A stretch of 64,000 bases of DNA from Thermoflexibacter ruber. GTDB lineage: Bacteria > Bacteroidota > Bacteroidia > Cytophagales > Thermoflexibacteraceae. Within the stretch, counting starts at the first letter, position 1. The number at the start of each line of letters is the position of its first letter. The notes below the pieces were generated by a model that made no database searches, had not been told where the DNA came from, and saw only the letters and a program-made list of their open reading frames with translations. Location of the stretch: the NCBI RefSeq assembly GCF_900113045.1, contig NZ_FONY01000028.1, forward strand, positions 1 to 64,000. The letters are read 5' to 3'. Below are positions 25,784 through 35,544 of this stretch, in pieces. The position numbers were made by a program, and so were the translations under genes.

Positions 25784-27157
25784 CTACTGCGGAATAATTT
25801 GCAACTCATCAAAAGCTACTTTCTGCTCATCACAAGCCCGAATACCTACTTTTGAAATGAGAAAGTCATTTCTAAGAGAAAAAGCCTCTACGAAAGTTTC
25901 ATTAATGTAATAGCTTACTTTTCCACTTCTAATTTCCACTTTCATAGTTACCACAGGAAGTTGCTCACTACTCTCAATCTTTGTATTTTTGTAAGCTCCG
26001 GTAATAGTATATTTATCCCCTTCGTAGAGCGTATATCTGGCTTTGCCGTTGTTTTGATAGTCCAAACTATAAAAATTTACTTCGTCTTGGATAAGTGTAA
26101 GCCCAAAATCACTTGTGATACCTTGCAAGGACTTCATTTTAAGGATAATATCTACATCTTGGCTTGGGGTTATAGTATAATATTGAGCCGCATAAAAGCA
26201 TTTATCCACCTCATTGGTTTCTAAAATATACTGTCCGTCTTTGATTTCAGAAATCGCCTTGATTTCTTTTTTTAGCGTCCATCTATCGTTGCGTGTTGTT
26301 TCAAAATCATCACTAAAAATAGTACTATTTGTATTTAAGTCAATCACTTTGAGGCTTTTGAAGGCAACTCTTTGCACACCACAAGAGCGAAATCCTACTT
26401 TGTTCAAAGCAATAGGCAAGAACGTTCCCTCTTTGGCTAAGTGGCTGTTCACAAAATACTTAAATTGATTAGTACTGCGTCTTATTTCTACACGTTGTAG
26501 GTTCTCTTTGCCTTCGCTGTTTGCTATCCTACCTGTCCAGTCATTGTCTATGACCCAATTATCGTTTTGATACTGAGCAAAACTTACTTCTCCATCAGGG
26601 AAAAGAGAAAAACAAATAGTATTGGCATCATCTTGATACAATCCTATGCCATATTCTGATTTTTTTTCTCCCCTCTCCCATACAGAGGTAAGTTCTACGG
26701 CAAAATAATCAGGAAAATTGACATTATTTGCGTCCCAATAGCACCAGCCATCATTTCCAGTCTGAAAAACATAGCTTCCATTCTCTATTTTTCGCTCATA
26801 CTTTACATCATCATACAAACTCCAATTTTTACTATTGTCATCAAAAGTTTCTATGAATGTATTATTTTGCTTATTTAAAAATCTTATTATCCAAATCCCT
26901 GAAATTACGATTAAGATAGCAAAACATAGCACTATCAGCCTCTTACGTCTTGCTTCTTTTGCTTCAAATTCTTTGCGAACTTGGAAGGAGATGCGTAAAA
27001 TCTCCTCTTGGCTCAGTGAACTCATCTCGTTCAAGGCTTGGATATTAGCCTTACGTAAACTTTCTAAGTCTTCTTTCTCTTGGTTCTGGCTCTCAAAGTC
27101 GAGAACTCTTTTTCGGATTTCTTCTAAAATTTTTTCCTCTTTGGACTTGTCTTTCAT
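25784..27157 (-). CDS. Membrane-anchored protein with two LamG-like domains
   Basis: The 457-aa protein starts with a charged helical cytoplasmic part (1-70), then one membrane segment (about 73-92, LIVLCFAILIVISGIWIIRF), then two similar beta-rich domains (about 98-270 and 280-457). Both domains share the pattern FxDDFxxxxxxW...K..NG.Y and end with a SKVGIRACDEQKVAFDELQI / NKVGFRSCGVQRVAFKSLKV block, showing internal duplication. This resembles concanavalin/LamG-like or family-16-type domains that bind sugars. The function is unknown. Confidence 0.75.
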   Translation of the reverse strand: MKDKSKEEKILEEIRKRVLDFESQNQEKEDLESLRKANIQALNEMSSLSQEEILRISFQVRKEFEAKEARRKRLIVLCFAILIVISGIWIIRFLNKQNNTFIETFDDNSKNWSLYDDVKYERKIENGSYVFQTGNDGWCYWDANNVNFPDYFAVELTSVWERGEKKSEYGIGLYQDDANTICFSLFPDGEVSFAQYQNDNWVIDNDWTGRIANSEGKENLQRVEIRRSTNQFKYFVNSHLAKEGTFLPIALNKVGFRSCGVQRVAFKSLKVIDLNTNSTIFSDDFETTRNDRWTLKKEIKAISEIKDGQYILETNEVDKCFYAAQYYTITPSQDVDIILKMKSLQGITSDFGLTLIQDEVNFYSLDYQNNGKARYTLYEGDKYTITGAYKNTKIESSEQLPVVTMKVEIRSGKVSYYINETFVEAFSLRNDFLISKVGIRACDEQKVAFDELQIIPQ

Positions 27158-27251
27158 GTCTGTAATGTTTTAGACGGTTTTTGTATGATAGTAAGGTTAA
27201 TGAGATTATAACGCAAATTATTCTTACTAAGATACAAAAACTTACTCAAAT

Positions 27252-27287
27252 AAAAAACCATCACAAACAAAATCTGCTTGTAATGGT
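27252..27287 (-). terminator. Terminator of thrA
   Basis: Arms 27257-27269 and 27275-27287 (13 bp with G-U pairs allowed) lie 25 bp after the thrA stop and lead into a T-run (A-run 27252-27257 on the plus strand). Confidence 0.7.
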
Positions 27288-27311
27288 CTGGATTTGCAAA
27301 AAAGTATCTGT

Positions 27312-29756
27312 TTACAGATAGTTAGCAATGCGAATCATATCGGCAAATACCCCTGCGGCGGTTACTTCTGCCCCAGCCCCCGCTCCTTTGACCAAAAGCG
27401 GTCTTTCAGGATAGCGAGCCGTAGTGAAAGCGATGATGTTATCACTTCCTGAGAGTTGGTAAAAAGGATGCTCACGACCTACTGCTTGCAAGGCAATGTC
27501 TGCTCTGCCATTTTCAAACTTGGCAATGCACCTGAGTACTTTTCCCTCTTTTTCTGCATTGGCTCGCATTTGCTCAAAGTAAGCATCGGATTTTTCTAAC
27601 TCCACAAAAAACTCCTCTACCGAAGGGGCTTTCTGGCAGCTCTCGGGAATAAAACCATGAATGACTACATCAGAGCTTTCCATAGGATAGCCACATTCTC
27701 TGGTGAGAATCAATATTTTGCGTGCTACATCAGAGCAGCTCAAATCTTCTCTGGGGTCTGGCTCGGTATAGCCTTTGAGTTTGGCATCTTTGACCACCTC
27801 ACTGAATTTCTTTGTACTATCAAAAGTATTGAAAATATAAGACAGCGTTCCAGAAAGCACTGCTTCAATTTTCAAAATTTTGTCCCCACTATTGACCAAA
27901 TCTTGTAAGGTACTAATTACAGGCAAAGCCGCTCCCACGTTGGTTTCATAAAGGTAAACTACATCGTGCTTTTTTGCTAAGTCTTTGAGGTTTTGGTATT
28001 GGTGATAGCCACCTGAAGAAGCAATTTTGTTAGGAGTAACGATAGAAATACTTGCCTTTAATATCCTTTCATAGAAACTTGACACCAAACTGCTTGCAGT
28101 ATTGTCTATGAAAACAGAGTTCGGCAAGTTGAGCTGTTCCATTTCTCTAACAAAGCTCTCCATATCCATATTCTCAGGTGAGTTGAACAAGCGTTCTTTC
28201 CAAACTGTAAGGTCTATACCATTGGCATCAAAAAGTTTCTTTTTGCTGTTTGCCAAAGCAATGATTTTAAAATCGATGCTGTACTCTTTTAATAAATACT
28301 TTTTCTGTTCTTGTATCTGCTTTAAAAGTGTACTTCCTATCAGCCCTACTCCTACTATGAAAACATTGATGACCTTGATGTCCGAAAGGAAAAATGCCTG
28401 ATGCAATGCCCTAAGTGCTTTTACTTCATCTTCTTTCTTGATAACTACCGAAATATTCAACTCAGAAGAACCTTGTGCAATGGCGGTAATATTAATCCCG
28501 TTTTTCCCCAAAGATTGGAACATTTTGCCCGCTACCCCAGAAGTTTTCTTCATATTTTCCCCTACAATCGCTACGATGGAAAGGTCATACTCTGCCACTA
28601 CTTTGTCAATCTCACTCCTTTGAATCTCAGTGGCAAACTCTTCATTGATAAGTTTTACTGCCAAAGGTGCTTCCTCAGGCTTGACAGCAAAGCAAATAGA
28701 ATGTTCGGAGGAGGCTTGTGTAATTAAAATAACGCTGATGCTTTCTTTTGCCAATGCCCCAAATAGCCTTGCAGAAACCCCCGCTACGCCTACCATGCCG
28801 CTACCTTGTACGCGCAAAAGAGCAATATTGCTAATAGAGGTAATTCCTTTGACCGCTTTACCATCACTGCTCGATTGATTATAAATGATAGACCCTTTAA
28901 AATCTGGGTTAAAGGTATTGCGAATAAGAATAGGAATATTTTTTTTCAGCGCAGGCACCATTGTAGGTGGATAAATCACCTTTGCCCCAAAATGAGAAAG
29001 TTCCATAGCTTCCTCATAAGTCAGTGTAGGCACAGGAAAAGCCTGTGCTACTTTGCGAGGGTCTGCGGTCATTACCCCATCTACGTCAGTCCAAATCTCG
29101 ATTTCGGAGGCTTGAAGTGCCGCACCAAAAATAGAAACCGTATAGTCAGAGCCTCCACGACCCAAAGTAGTCGTTACCCCTTCTGCATTAGAGCCGATGA
29201 AACCCGTAGCAATTTGGAGTGCTGGATGTTGCGCAATATATTCTTGGATAAGTTTATCCGTAATTTCAAAATCAACTGCGGCATTAGTAAAATTACTATT
29301 GGTTCTAATGACCTTTCTGGTATCCAAATATTCAGCTTGCAATCCTGCATCTTTGGCATATTCGCTAATAATGTAGCAAGAAAATCGCTCTCCGAAACTC
29401 ACAATATTATCTAATGTACGCTTGCTAAGTTCTCTAAGCAGAAAAATCCCTTCTAAAAGTTCCTCTAATTCATTTAAGAGATTTTTTACCTGAGCCACTA
29501 CGCTACTCTGTCTTTTGATTTCTATGAGTTCTTTAGCCGCCTCAATATGTCTTTTTTCAATTTCTTTAAAAAGGTTTTTGTAGGTCTCATCGCCTTTCTC
29601 AGCCATTTTTGCCGTATTGATGAGTTGGTCAGTAATTCCACCGAAGGCAGAGCAAACTACCACCCTTGCTTGTTTGTCAGCTTTGACAATTTTTACTACA
29701 TTACGGATTCTTTCTGGTGTTTGCACAGAAGAACCACCAAATTTTAGCACTTTCAT
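27312..29756 (-). CDS. thrA: Bifunctional aspartate kinase/homoserine dehydrogenase
   Basis: The 814-aa fusion carries out the first and third steps of the aspartate pathway to threonine and methionine. Domain order: aspartate kinase (1-about 300, KFGGSSVQTPERI start, LGRGGSDYT at about 198-206), two ACT domains that bind the feedback inhibitor (about 310-455), then homoserine dehydrogenase (about 460-814, NAD loop FIVGVGLIGSTLLKQ, and the FSEVVKDAKLKGYTEPDPRED block). The length is normal for ThrA/MetL. thrB and thrC are not adjacent, so this is a stand-alone unit. Feedback inhibition by threonine is likely from the family. Confidence 0.95.
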   Translation of the reverse strand: MKVLKFGGSSVQTPERIRNVVKIVKADKQARVVVCSAFGGITDQLINTAKMAEKGDETYKNLFKEIEKRHIEAAKELIEIKRQSSVVAQVKNLLNELEELLEGIFLLRELSKRTLDNIVSFGERFSCYIISEYAKDAGLQAEYLDTRKVIRTNSNFTNAAVDFEITDKLIQEYIAQHPALQIATGFIGSNAEGVTTTLGRGGSDYTVSIFGAALQASEIEIWTDVDGVMTADPRKVAQAFPVPTLTYEEAMELSHFGAKVIYPPTMVPALKKNIPILIRNTFNPDFKGSIIYNQSSSDGKAVKGITSISNIALLRVQGSGMVGVAGVSARLFGALAKESISVILITQASSEHSICFAVKPEEAPLAVKLINEEFATEIQRSEIDKVVAEYDLSIVAIVGENMKKTSGVAGKMFQSLGKNGINITAIAQGSSELNISVVIKKEDEVKALRALHQAFFLSDIKVINVFIVGVGLIGSTLLKQIQEQKKYLLKEYSIDFKIIALANSKKKLFDANGIDLTVWKERLFNSPENMDMESFVREMEQLNLPNSVFIDNTASSLVSSFYERILKASISIVTPNKIASSGGYHQYQNLKDLAKKHDVVYLYETNVGAALPVISTLQDLVNSGDKILKIEAVLSGTLSYIFNTFDSTKKFSEVVKDAKLKGYTEPDPREDLSCSDVARKILILTRECGYPMESSDVVIHGFIPESCQKAPSVEEFFVELEKSDAYFEQMRANAEKEGKVLRCIAKFENGRADIALQAVGREHPFYQLSGSDNIIAFTTARYPERPLLVKGAGAGAEVTAAGVFADMIRIANYL

Positions 29757-30144
29757 ACGTTAGTGATTAGTGAAAAGTGGAGGTGAAAAGTACAGGAAAA
29801 TTACGTTTCACGATTAACTGTTTTAATTTTTATCTAAATTGAGGTGCAAAAATAGGTATTGGGAAGCAAAAAATATAAAATAAATGCCTGCTTGTTTAAA
29901 ATTTTGTAAAGTTTGCCCGTAAATATTCAAATCAAACTCAGAATGATGAATTTTCTAAAAATATTGCTTATCTTACTTGTCCAGGGGGCTAACGAATCTG
30001 TCTAAATTTCATTAGTTTTGCAAAAAGATAGAAAAAAGTGTTTGTATAAATAAAAATCATTTTATTTTTGAGAATTAAAATAACAGATACAATATATTTG
30101 TTAGTAGATTCGTATAAATGATTTTTAGCTAATTAATAAATTAT
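29757..30144. other. 388-bp intergenic region between divergent genes
   Basis: No coding frame was recognised. It holds the upstream regions of thrA (minus) and the response regulator gene (plus). Exact TAnnTTTG boxes are seen on the minus strand at 29854-29847 (for thrA) and on the plus strand at 30013-30020. A short inverted pair of ACGAATCT/AGATTCGT sits around 29993 and 30105. Confidence 0.6.
29847..29854 (-). promoter_or_regulatory. Candidate -7 box of thrA
   Basis: Minus-strand TATTTTTG at 29854-29847 is an exact TAnnTTTG match, 91 bp before the thrA start; no TTTG -33 box at normal spacing. Confidence 0.4.
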
Positions 30145-30555
30145 ATGACTTCACCTGCCGTTGATTTAGTGATGTTAGTTGATGATAATGACACTGATAA
30201 CTTTATCAGTAAGCGTATCATCGAGCTTACCAAGTTTGCCAAGCGTACTGAGATAAAAAATTCAGGGAAAAGTGCCTTGCAATATTTGGAAGCAGAACAA
30301 AATAATGATATAAACTTGCCCGATTTGATTTTCTTGGACATCAATATGCCAATTGTGGACGGATTTGTATTTTTGTATGAGTTCGAGAAGTTTCCTGATA
30401 ATATCAAGAAAAAGTGCAAGGTCATCATCTTGTCAAGTTCTGACAATAAAAGGGACATAGATAAAATTGTGAATAACAACTATGTGATTAAGTTCATCAC
30501 CAAACCGCTCACCGATGAGGTTTTAAAAGATGTTAGGGTTTTACTTGGACAATAA
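30145..30555 (+). CDS. Single-domain response regulator
   Basis: The 136-aa protein is a bare receiver (REC) domain. The acidic pair Asp13/Asp14 (LVDDND), the phosphorylated Asp65 (IFLDINMP), Ser97/98 and Lys120 (FITKPL) are all present, so it should accept a phosphoryl group. There is no output domain. No histidine kinase is adjacent; the nearest is at 51000-52202, about 20 kb away. The gene starts only 14 bp before the ABC ATPase gene begins, so the two are probably co-transcribed. Confidence 0.88.
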   Translation: MTSPAVDLVMLVDDNDTDNFISKRIIELTKFAKRTEIKNSGKSALQYLEAEQNNDINLPDLIFLDINMPIVDGFVFLYEFEKFPDNIKKKCKVIILSSSDNKRDIDKIVNNNYVIKFITKPLTDEVLKDVRVLLGQ

Positions 30556-30569
30556 CTATCTATCTGCCA

Positions 30570-32066
30570 ATGGATTATTTGCTTTCTCTACACAACATTT
30601 ACAAGTCCTTTGGCGTGGTTAAAGCTCTAAAAGGTGTTTCTCTGCACGTAAAAAAAGGAGAAGTCCATGCCTTGATAGGAGAAAATGGTGCGGGTAAGAG
30701 TACCTTGATGAAGGTCATTAGTGGGGCGCACCAAGCTGATAGCGGGCAGATGTTTTTTAATGGACAAACCTACCTACCTAAAAACCCTTTGGACAGTCGC
30801 AAGTTAGGAATTGCGATGATTTACCAAGAACTCACTTTAGCCCCGCACCTTACCGTAGAAGAAAATATTATGCTTGGTATAGAGCCTACACAATTTGGCT
30901 TTGTAAAAAATAATCAAGAAAAAGTAAGACAGGCCCTCAGTCTGTTGGGGCAAGGTTTTTCTCCTACTACCAAAGTAAGAGAGTTGAGCATAGGCAAGCA
31001 ACAGTTGGTGGAGATAGCGCGTGCCTTAGTTGCCGAAGCCCAAATCATCATCATGGACGAGCCTACGAGTTCGCTTTCCTCAGAAGATACCCAAGCCCTC
31101 TTCAAAGTTATACAAACACTTAAAAAACAAGGCATTGCAATTATTTATATAAGCCATTTTTTAGAGGAAGTCAAAGAAATTAGCGATAGTTTTACGGTAC
31201 TCAGAGATGGGGAAACTATCAGTTCAGGGAGTATGCAAGAAATTACTATTCCCGAAATCATCAAGCAGATGGTAGGGCGTTCAGTGGACGAACTCTACCC
31301 CAATATTCTCCATACCATAGGAGAAACTGTCTTAGAGGTCAATCGGTTAGGGAATGGTATTAGTCCTAAAAGTGTAAGTTTTAAGCTTCGCAAAGGTGAA
31401 ATTTTAGGTTTGGCAGGATTGATAGGAGCGGGGCGTTCAGAAACGATTAGAGCCATTTTTGGTTTAGAAAAAGTAAAAAATGGAGAGGTCAAAATCAAGG
31501 AGTATCCCCACATCAAAGCTCACTATCTCTATCCGCAAACAACGTTGGACAAAGGTATCAATCTATTGAGTGAGAACCGCAAAGAAGAAGGTTTGGCATT
31601 GAACCTCTCAATTGCTACCAATTTGACGCTTTCTGCTCTAAAAAAATATACAAAATTGGGCTTTTTAAACTTAAAAGAAGAAAGCCAAAATGCTAAAAAT
31701 TGGGCAGACAAACTGGGCAGTAAGTACCAATCTATTGACCAAGCAATTAGCGGACTCTCAGGCGGGAATCAGCAAAAAATATGCTTGGCACGCTTGCTGC
31801 ACCATGAGAGCGAGATTCTCTTTTTAGATGAGCCAACCAGAGGCATAGACGTAGGGAGCAAGTCAGAAATTTACCGCCTCATACAGCAGTTAGCTGGTCA
31901 AGGTAAGGCGATAGTGATGATAAGTTCCTATCTCCCTGAACTTTTGGGGGTTTGCGATACCTTAGCTGTTATGCACAGAGGCGAAATGTCCCCCATTAGA
32001 GAAGTTGAGCAATGGACAGAAGATGCCATTATGCTCTATGCAACTTCTGGTCGTTACAATTTTTGA
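30570..32066 (+). CDS. Sugar-type ABC transporter ATPase (RbsA/MglA-like)
   Basis: The 498-aa protein has two nucleotide-binding halves. Half 1 has Walker A GENGAGKST (about 37-45), signature ELSIGKQQLVEIARA and Walker B IIIMDEPTSSL. Half 2 has the altered Walker A GLIGAGRSE (Arg for Lys, as in RbsA), LSGGNQQKICLAR and LFLDEPTRGIDVG. This matches monosaccharide importer ATPases such as RbsA, MglA and AraG. No permease or binding protein gene is adjacent, so it is an orphan subunit here. It follows the response regulator after 14 bp. Confidence 0.9.
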   Translation: MDYLLSLHNIYKSFGVVKALKGVSLHVKKGEVHALIGENGAGKSTLMKVISGAHQADSGQMFFNGQTYLPKNPLDSRKLGIAMIYQELTLAPHLTVEENIMLGIEPTQFGFVKNNQEKVRQALSLLGQGFSPTTKVRELSIGKQQLVEIARALVAEAQIIIMDEPTSSLSSEDTQALFKVIQTLKKQGIAIIYISHFLEEVKEISDSFTVLRDGETISSGSMQEITIPEIIKQMVGRSVDELYPNILHTIGETVLEVNRLGNGISPKSVSFKLRKGEILGLAGLIGAGRSETIRAIFGLEKVKNGEVKIKEYPHIKAHYLYPQTTLDKGINLLSENRKEEGLALNLSIATNLTLSALKKYTKLGFLNLKEESQNAKNWADKLGSKYQSIDQAISGLSGGNQQKICLARLLHHESEILFLDEPTRGIDVGSKSEIYRLIQQLAGQGKAIVMISSYLPELLGVCDTLAVMHRGEMSPIREVEQWTEDAIMLYATSGRYNF

Positions 32067-32091
32067 GAGGTCAAATTTACAATCACAAAAT

Positions 32092-34503
32092 TTACTTCAA
32101 TTTTACTATCGTAACCCCTACGCCTCCTCTGTCTGCATGTTCGTCTTGCATAGAGGCAACCTCCTTGTAGTTGCGGAGATGCTCGCGAATGAGGTTTCGC
32201 AAAATCCCATCTCCCTTGCCATGCACAATATATAACTCATGCTGATTCAAGTATATAGCCTCGTCTATGAGGGTAGCTACTTTGGCAAGAGCTTCCTCTG
32301 CCCTATCCCCACGTACATCTAAGCGAGAGGAAAAGTTTTGCATTTTTTCTATCATATCCATAGATGTATAGGCAGGAGCAACGGGTTTTTTCGTTGCCTG
32401 CTCATATGTTTTTCGCTTGATTTTCACCAATCTATTCAGTTTGATAGTAGATTTCAAATCCCCAATAGAAACGGTAACATCTTTATTTCTGATGGCTAAA
32501 ACTTCGCCTACTGCGTTTTGGTCTTTGAGTTTGACAAAATCTCCTACCTCTATGTTTCCTCCTATTTCCTCTACTTCTTCTGTTGGGTTTTCTTCCTCAT
32601 TGTCAATGACAACTATTTCAGGTTTTAGATTTTCTTTGTACTCGTCAAGTTCTTTTCTTAGTGTCTTAGTTTTTTCCTTTTCTGCTTGGCTATCTTTGAT
32701 TTCCTTGATGACTCCCTCTATTTTTTGGTTTGCCTCTTTGAGTAGGCTTTTGGCTTGTGCCTTCGCTTCGTTCATGAGTTGCTTACGATTGGTTTCAAGG
32801 AAGTTTTTGAGTTTTTCGTACTCTTTCAAGGTCTTATCTAACTGTTTTTGAGTTTCTTGTAACTCCTTGTTTTTTTCTCTGTAAAACTTCTTGTCTAGTT
32901 CCAACTCTGTCAGTAACTTTTCCATGTCTATTTTATCTTTGCCTACTTTCTGCCTCGCACTTTGGGTAATGCTTCGCGGCAAGCCTATTTTTTGGGCAAT
33001 TTCTAAGGCAAAAGAACTTCCCGGCGTACCTATTTCCAACTCAAAAAGCGGTTCTAACTGCTTGACATCGTATCGCATTGCTCCATTGATGACTCCTTCC
33101 GTGTTTTCAGCAAAAACTTTGAGGTTAGCATAGTGAGTAGTGATGACTCCATAAGCCTTTTTCTGGTTCAAGTCTTCTAAAATAGCTTCTGCAATAGCTC
33201 CCCCAAGTTGTGGCTCTGTTCCCGTTCCAAATTCGTCTATGAGGCAAAGTGTTCTCTCATTGGCAAACAAAGTAAAATGCTTCATGTTTTTCAAATGCGA
33301 ACTGTACGTACTGAGGTCATTTTCAATAGATTGCTCATCGCCAATGTCAATAAATAAGTTTTCAAAAATGCCGCATTTCGCTCCTTCCATAGCAGAAATA
33401 AGCAAGCCACATTGCAACATATATTGGAGCAGTCCTACCGTTTTCAAGCAGACAGATTTCCCCCCCGCGTTAGGTCCCGAAATAAGTAAAATCCTATTTT
33501 TTTCATCTAAGCTGATGTTCAGAGGGACTACATTTTTCCCCTGTTTTTGAAAGTTGAGGAAAAGCAAGGGGTGCTTGGCATTGTACCAATTCAATGCAGG
33601 TTTTCTATCTAAATCGGGAAAATTCGCTCCAATTTTTAAGGAAAATTGGGCTTTGGCACGGATAAAATCAATAATGCCTAAAAAAGAATAGGCTTTTTTC
33701 AAGTCAGGTACATGAGGACGCACTTTGTCGGTCAGTGCCGTCAAAATACGTACAATTTCTCTCCTTTCTTCGTACTCTAACTCCCTGATTTCGTTGTTAA
33801 TTTCCAATACCTCCTCGGGTTCTATATAGACCGTCTGCCCAGAGGAGGAGGTATCATGCACAAAACCCTTAATCCTGCGCTTGTACTCTACCGCTAAGGG
33901 AATGACCATGCGACCTTCGCGAATCGTCAAGGAAGTGTCCTCATTTACCAAGTTTTGCCCTTTGAGCGATTTCAAGATAGCGTCCAACTTTTTTCTTACG
34001 CTATTCTGTGCCTCCAACATACTCGACCTAATTCGCTGAAGCTCGGGCGAGGCATTGTTCCTGACCTTGCCTCTGTCATCTATGATTCTTTCTATTTCTT
34101 TGAGTAAAGTCTTGTCAATGTGCAGGTTATTACACAGCTCTTTGAGCGTAGGGAAAAACTTTTCGTCTTTTTTTTCTAAAAACTCTATGCACTTGAAGAA
34201 AGTCCCCAAAGACATTTTCAAATCTTGGAACTCGTCCTCCAGCAAAAAAGTATTCTCTATTCTTGCCTTGTCTAAGGAAGCATTGACATCTAAAAAATAG
34301 CTGTTAGGGAAAGGCTCGCCCGCCTGAATGATTTTGATAAACTCATCAGTTTGGCGCAGCAGTTTTAAAATCACTTCGTAATTATCTGAAAATCTGATTT
34401 TATCGACAAAAGACTGCCCTAATGTTCCGCTACATTCCTCTTTGAGCAGTTCTCTAATTTTGTCGAATCCTATTTTTTCTTCAAAATTTTTTGGATAAAG
34501 CAT
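32092..34503 (-). CDS. mutS2: MutS2 family protein with Smr domain
   Basis: The start at 34503 (MLYPKNFEEKIGF) is chosen rather than an upstream ATG because the leading residues are not conserved. The 803-aa protein has the MutS core and ATPase with GPNAGGKS (about 343-350), CLIDEFGTGT and a long coiled-coil (about 500-610). It ends with an Smr nuclease domain showing LDVRGDRAEEA and HGKGDGILRNLIREHL. MutS2 suppresses recombination and, in some bacteria, rescues collided ribosomes. The mismatch-recognition domain of MutS1 is absent, as expected. Confidence 0.95.
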   Translation of the reverse strand: MLYPKNFEEKIGFDKIRELLKEECSGTLGQSFVDKIRFSDNYEVILKLLRQTDEFIKIIQAGEPFPNSYFLDVNASLDKARIENTFLLEDEFQDLKMSLGTFFKCIEFLEKKDEKFFPTLKELCNNLHIDKTLLKEIERIIDDRGKVRNNASPELQRIRSSMLEAQNSVRKKLDAILKSLKGQNLVNEDTSLTIREGRMVIPLAVEYKRRIKGFVHDTSSSGQTVYIEPEEVLEINNEIRELEYEERREIVRILTALTDKVRPHVPDLKKAYSFLGIIDFIRAKAQFSLKIGANFPDLDRKPALNWYNAKHPLLFLNFQKQGKNVVPLNISLDEKNRILLISGPNAGGKSVCLKTVGLLQYMLQCGLLISAMEGAKCGIFENLFIDIGDEQSIENDLSTYSSHLKNMKHFTLFANERTLCLIDEFGTGTEPQLGGAIAEAILEDLNQKKAYGVITTHYANLKVFAENTEGVINGAMRYDVKQLEPLFELEIGTPGSSFALEIAQKIGLPRSITQSARQKVGKDKIDMEKLLTELELDKKFYREKNKELQETQKQLDKTLKEYEKLKNFLETNRKQLMNEAKAQAKSLLKEANQKIEGVIKEIKDSQAEKEKTKTLRKELDEYKENLKPEIVVIDNEEENPTEEVEEIGGNIEVGDFVKLKDQNAVGEVLAIRNKDVTVSIGDLKSTIKLNRLVKIKRKTYEQATKKPVAPAYTSMDMIEKMQNFSSRLDVRGDRAEEALAKVATLIDEAIYLNQHELYIVHGKGDGILRNLIREHLRNYKEVASMQDEHADRGGVGVTIVKLK

Positions 34504-34622
34504 TACAAGTATTTTCTGTCTTGGTATTATGTATATGTGCAAAAACAACTGCAACAGCCCTTCCTCAAAGGAGAAAGAAGTTAAAGCACCTCTTTAAGAC
34601 CCAATTTTATTGATAAACGTTG

Positions 34623-34630
34623 CAAAGTTA
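34623..34630 (-). promoter_or_regulatory. Candidate -7 box of mutS2
   Basis: Minus-strand TAACTTTG at 34630-34623 matches TAnnTTTG exactly and would give a leader of about 110 nt. The -33 box is not clear. Confidence 0.4.
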
Positions 34631-34710
34631 GGTATTTTCTCTGGAGGAAGGTAATGAAACGAGCAGAAAGCAAGTGTTAAGGATAAGGCAATACAAACTG
34701 ACATTTTTTT

Positions 34711-35409
34711 TTATAGTCCTGTTTCAAAAACTACTCCTTCGTAAATCTCTGAAAGGCTCAAACTGTACCCAATACTCTCTAAATGTACCTTGCTACTCAT
34801 AGAGGTCAGATATTCCTGCTCCCACTTGTTTGCACTAATGCGTCTATGAATAGCTACATAAGGTTTGTATTGGTCTATCAAAATATATTCTATCAAAGTT
34901 TCTATGCTTTGGTAAGCCTCCATCTTTCGGGTCTGGTCGAGATTTTTGGTAGATTCGGACAGAATCTCTATGATTGCCAAAGGATTTAGCAACTGATGGT
35001 ATTTATTTCTTTTTTCCCCTGATTTAGAGGTAAGTACAATGTCTGGCAAGGGAGTTTTAGTACTTACTTCTAAGCAAATGTACGTGCCTTGAGAGTACAC
35101 GCGTACATCTTTGTCTTTGGAAAATACATAAAGCATTCCATGCAAGTTGGAGGTAATAATGTCGTGATTTTGTGTTGGCATTTCAAAAATAAGAGTAATA
35201 GGTTGAGTACCAAAATCCTCGCTTAGTACATAGCTTACGAACCACTCAGGGAGAGGCGTTCCGCTATGTGCAGGGATAATTTCTCCATCAAAATACTGAA
35301 ATTTGTGTTCTATTTGCCCTTCCTCGGCTTTTTCCAGAAAGGTGAGATAGTCTTCGTAGGAGAAGCCTAACTCCAAATTTTTTCTTGGTGTGTCAAGTAC
35401 AACAGTCAT
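34711..35409 (-). CDS. Uma2-family protein (restriction-endonuclease fold)
   Basis: The 232-aa protein has the Uma2/DUF820 features: GEIIPAHSGTPLPEW-like start of the domain, the PDIVLTSKSGEKRN segment with an acidic residue and the second strand LAIIEILSEST (E then S/T) typical of the family's PD-(D/E)xK core. Uma2 proteins are abundant in cyanobacteria and Bacteroidota and remain mostly uncharacterised. It stands alone between mutS2 and the serine hydrolase gene. Confidence 0.8.
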   Translation of the reverse strand: MTVVLDTPRKNLELGFSYEDYLTFLEKAEEGQIEHKFQYFDGEIIPAHSGTPLPEWFVSYVLSEDFGTQPITLIFEMPTQNHDIITSNLHGMLYVFSKDKDVRVYSQGTYICLEVSTKTPLPDIVLTSKSGEKRNKYHQLLNPLAIIEILSESTKNLDQTRKMEAYQSIETLIEYILIDQYKPYVAIHRRISANKWEQEYLTSMSSKVHLESIGYSLSLSEIYEGVVFETGL

Positions 35410-35544
35410 TTTATCCTTAGGAAAATTTTTTAAACACGAATCTAAGAATTTTATTTCAAATTATAAAGATAAACCCCGTAAGAACTTTGCCATGCTAATT
35501 TTGCATAGCTACCGAAGATTACCCAAGCCTATTACTTTGATAGT

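Noticed and set aside
32417-32851. 144-codon plus-strand frame within mutS2
   Set aside because: It is the Ser/Phe-rich antisense of the coiled-coil part of MutS2.
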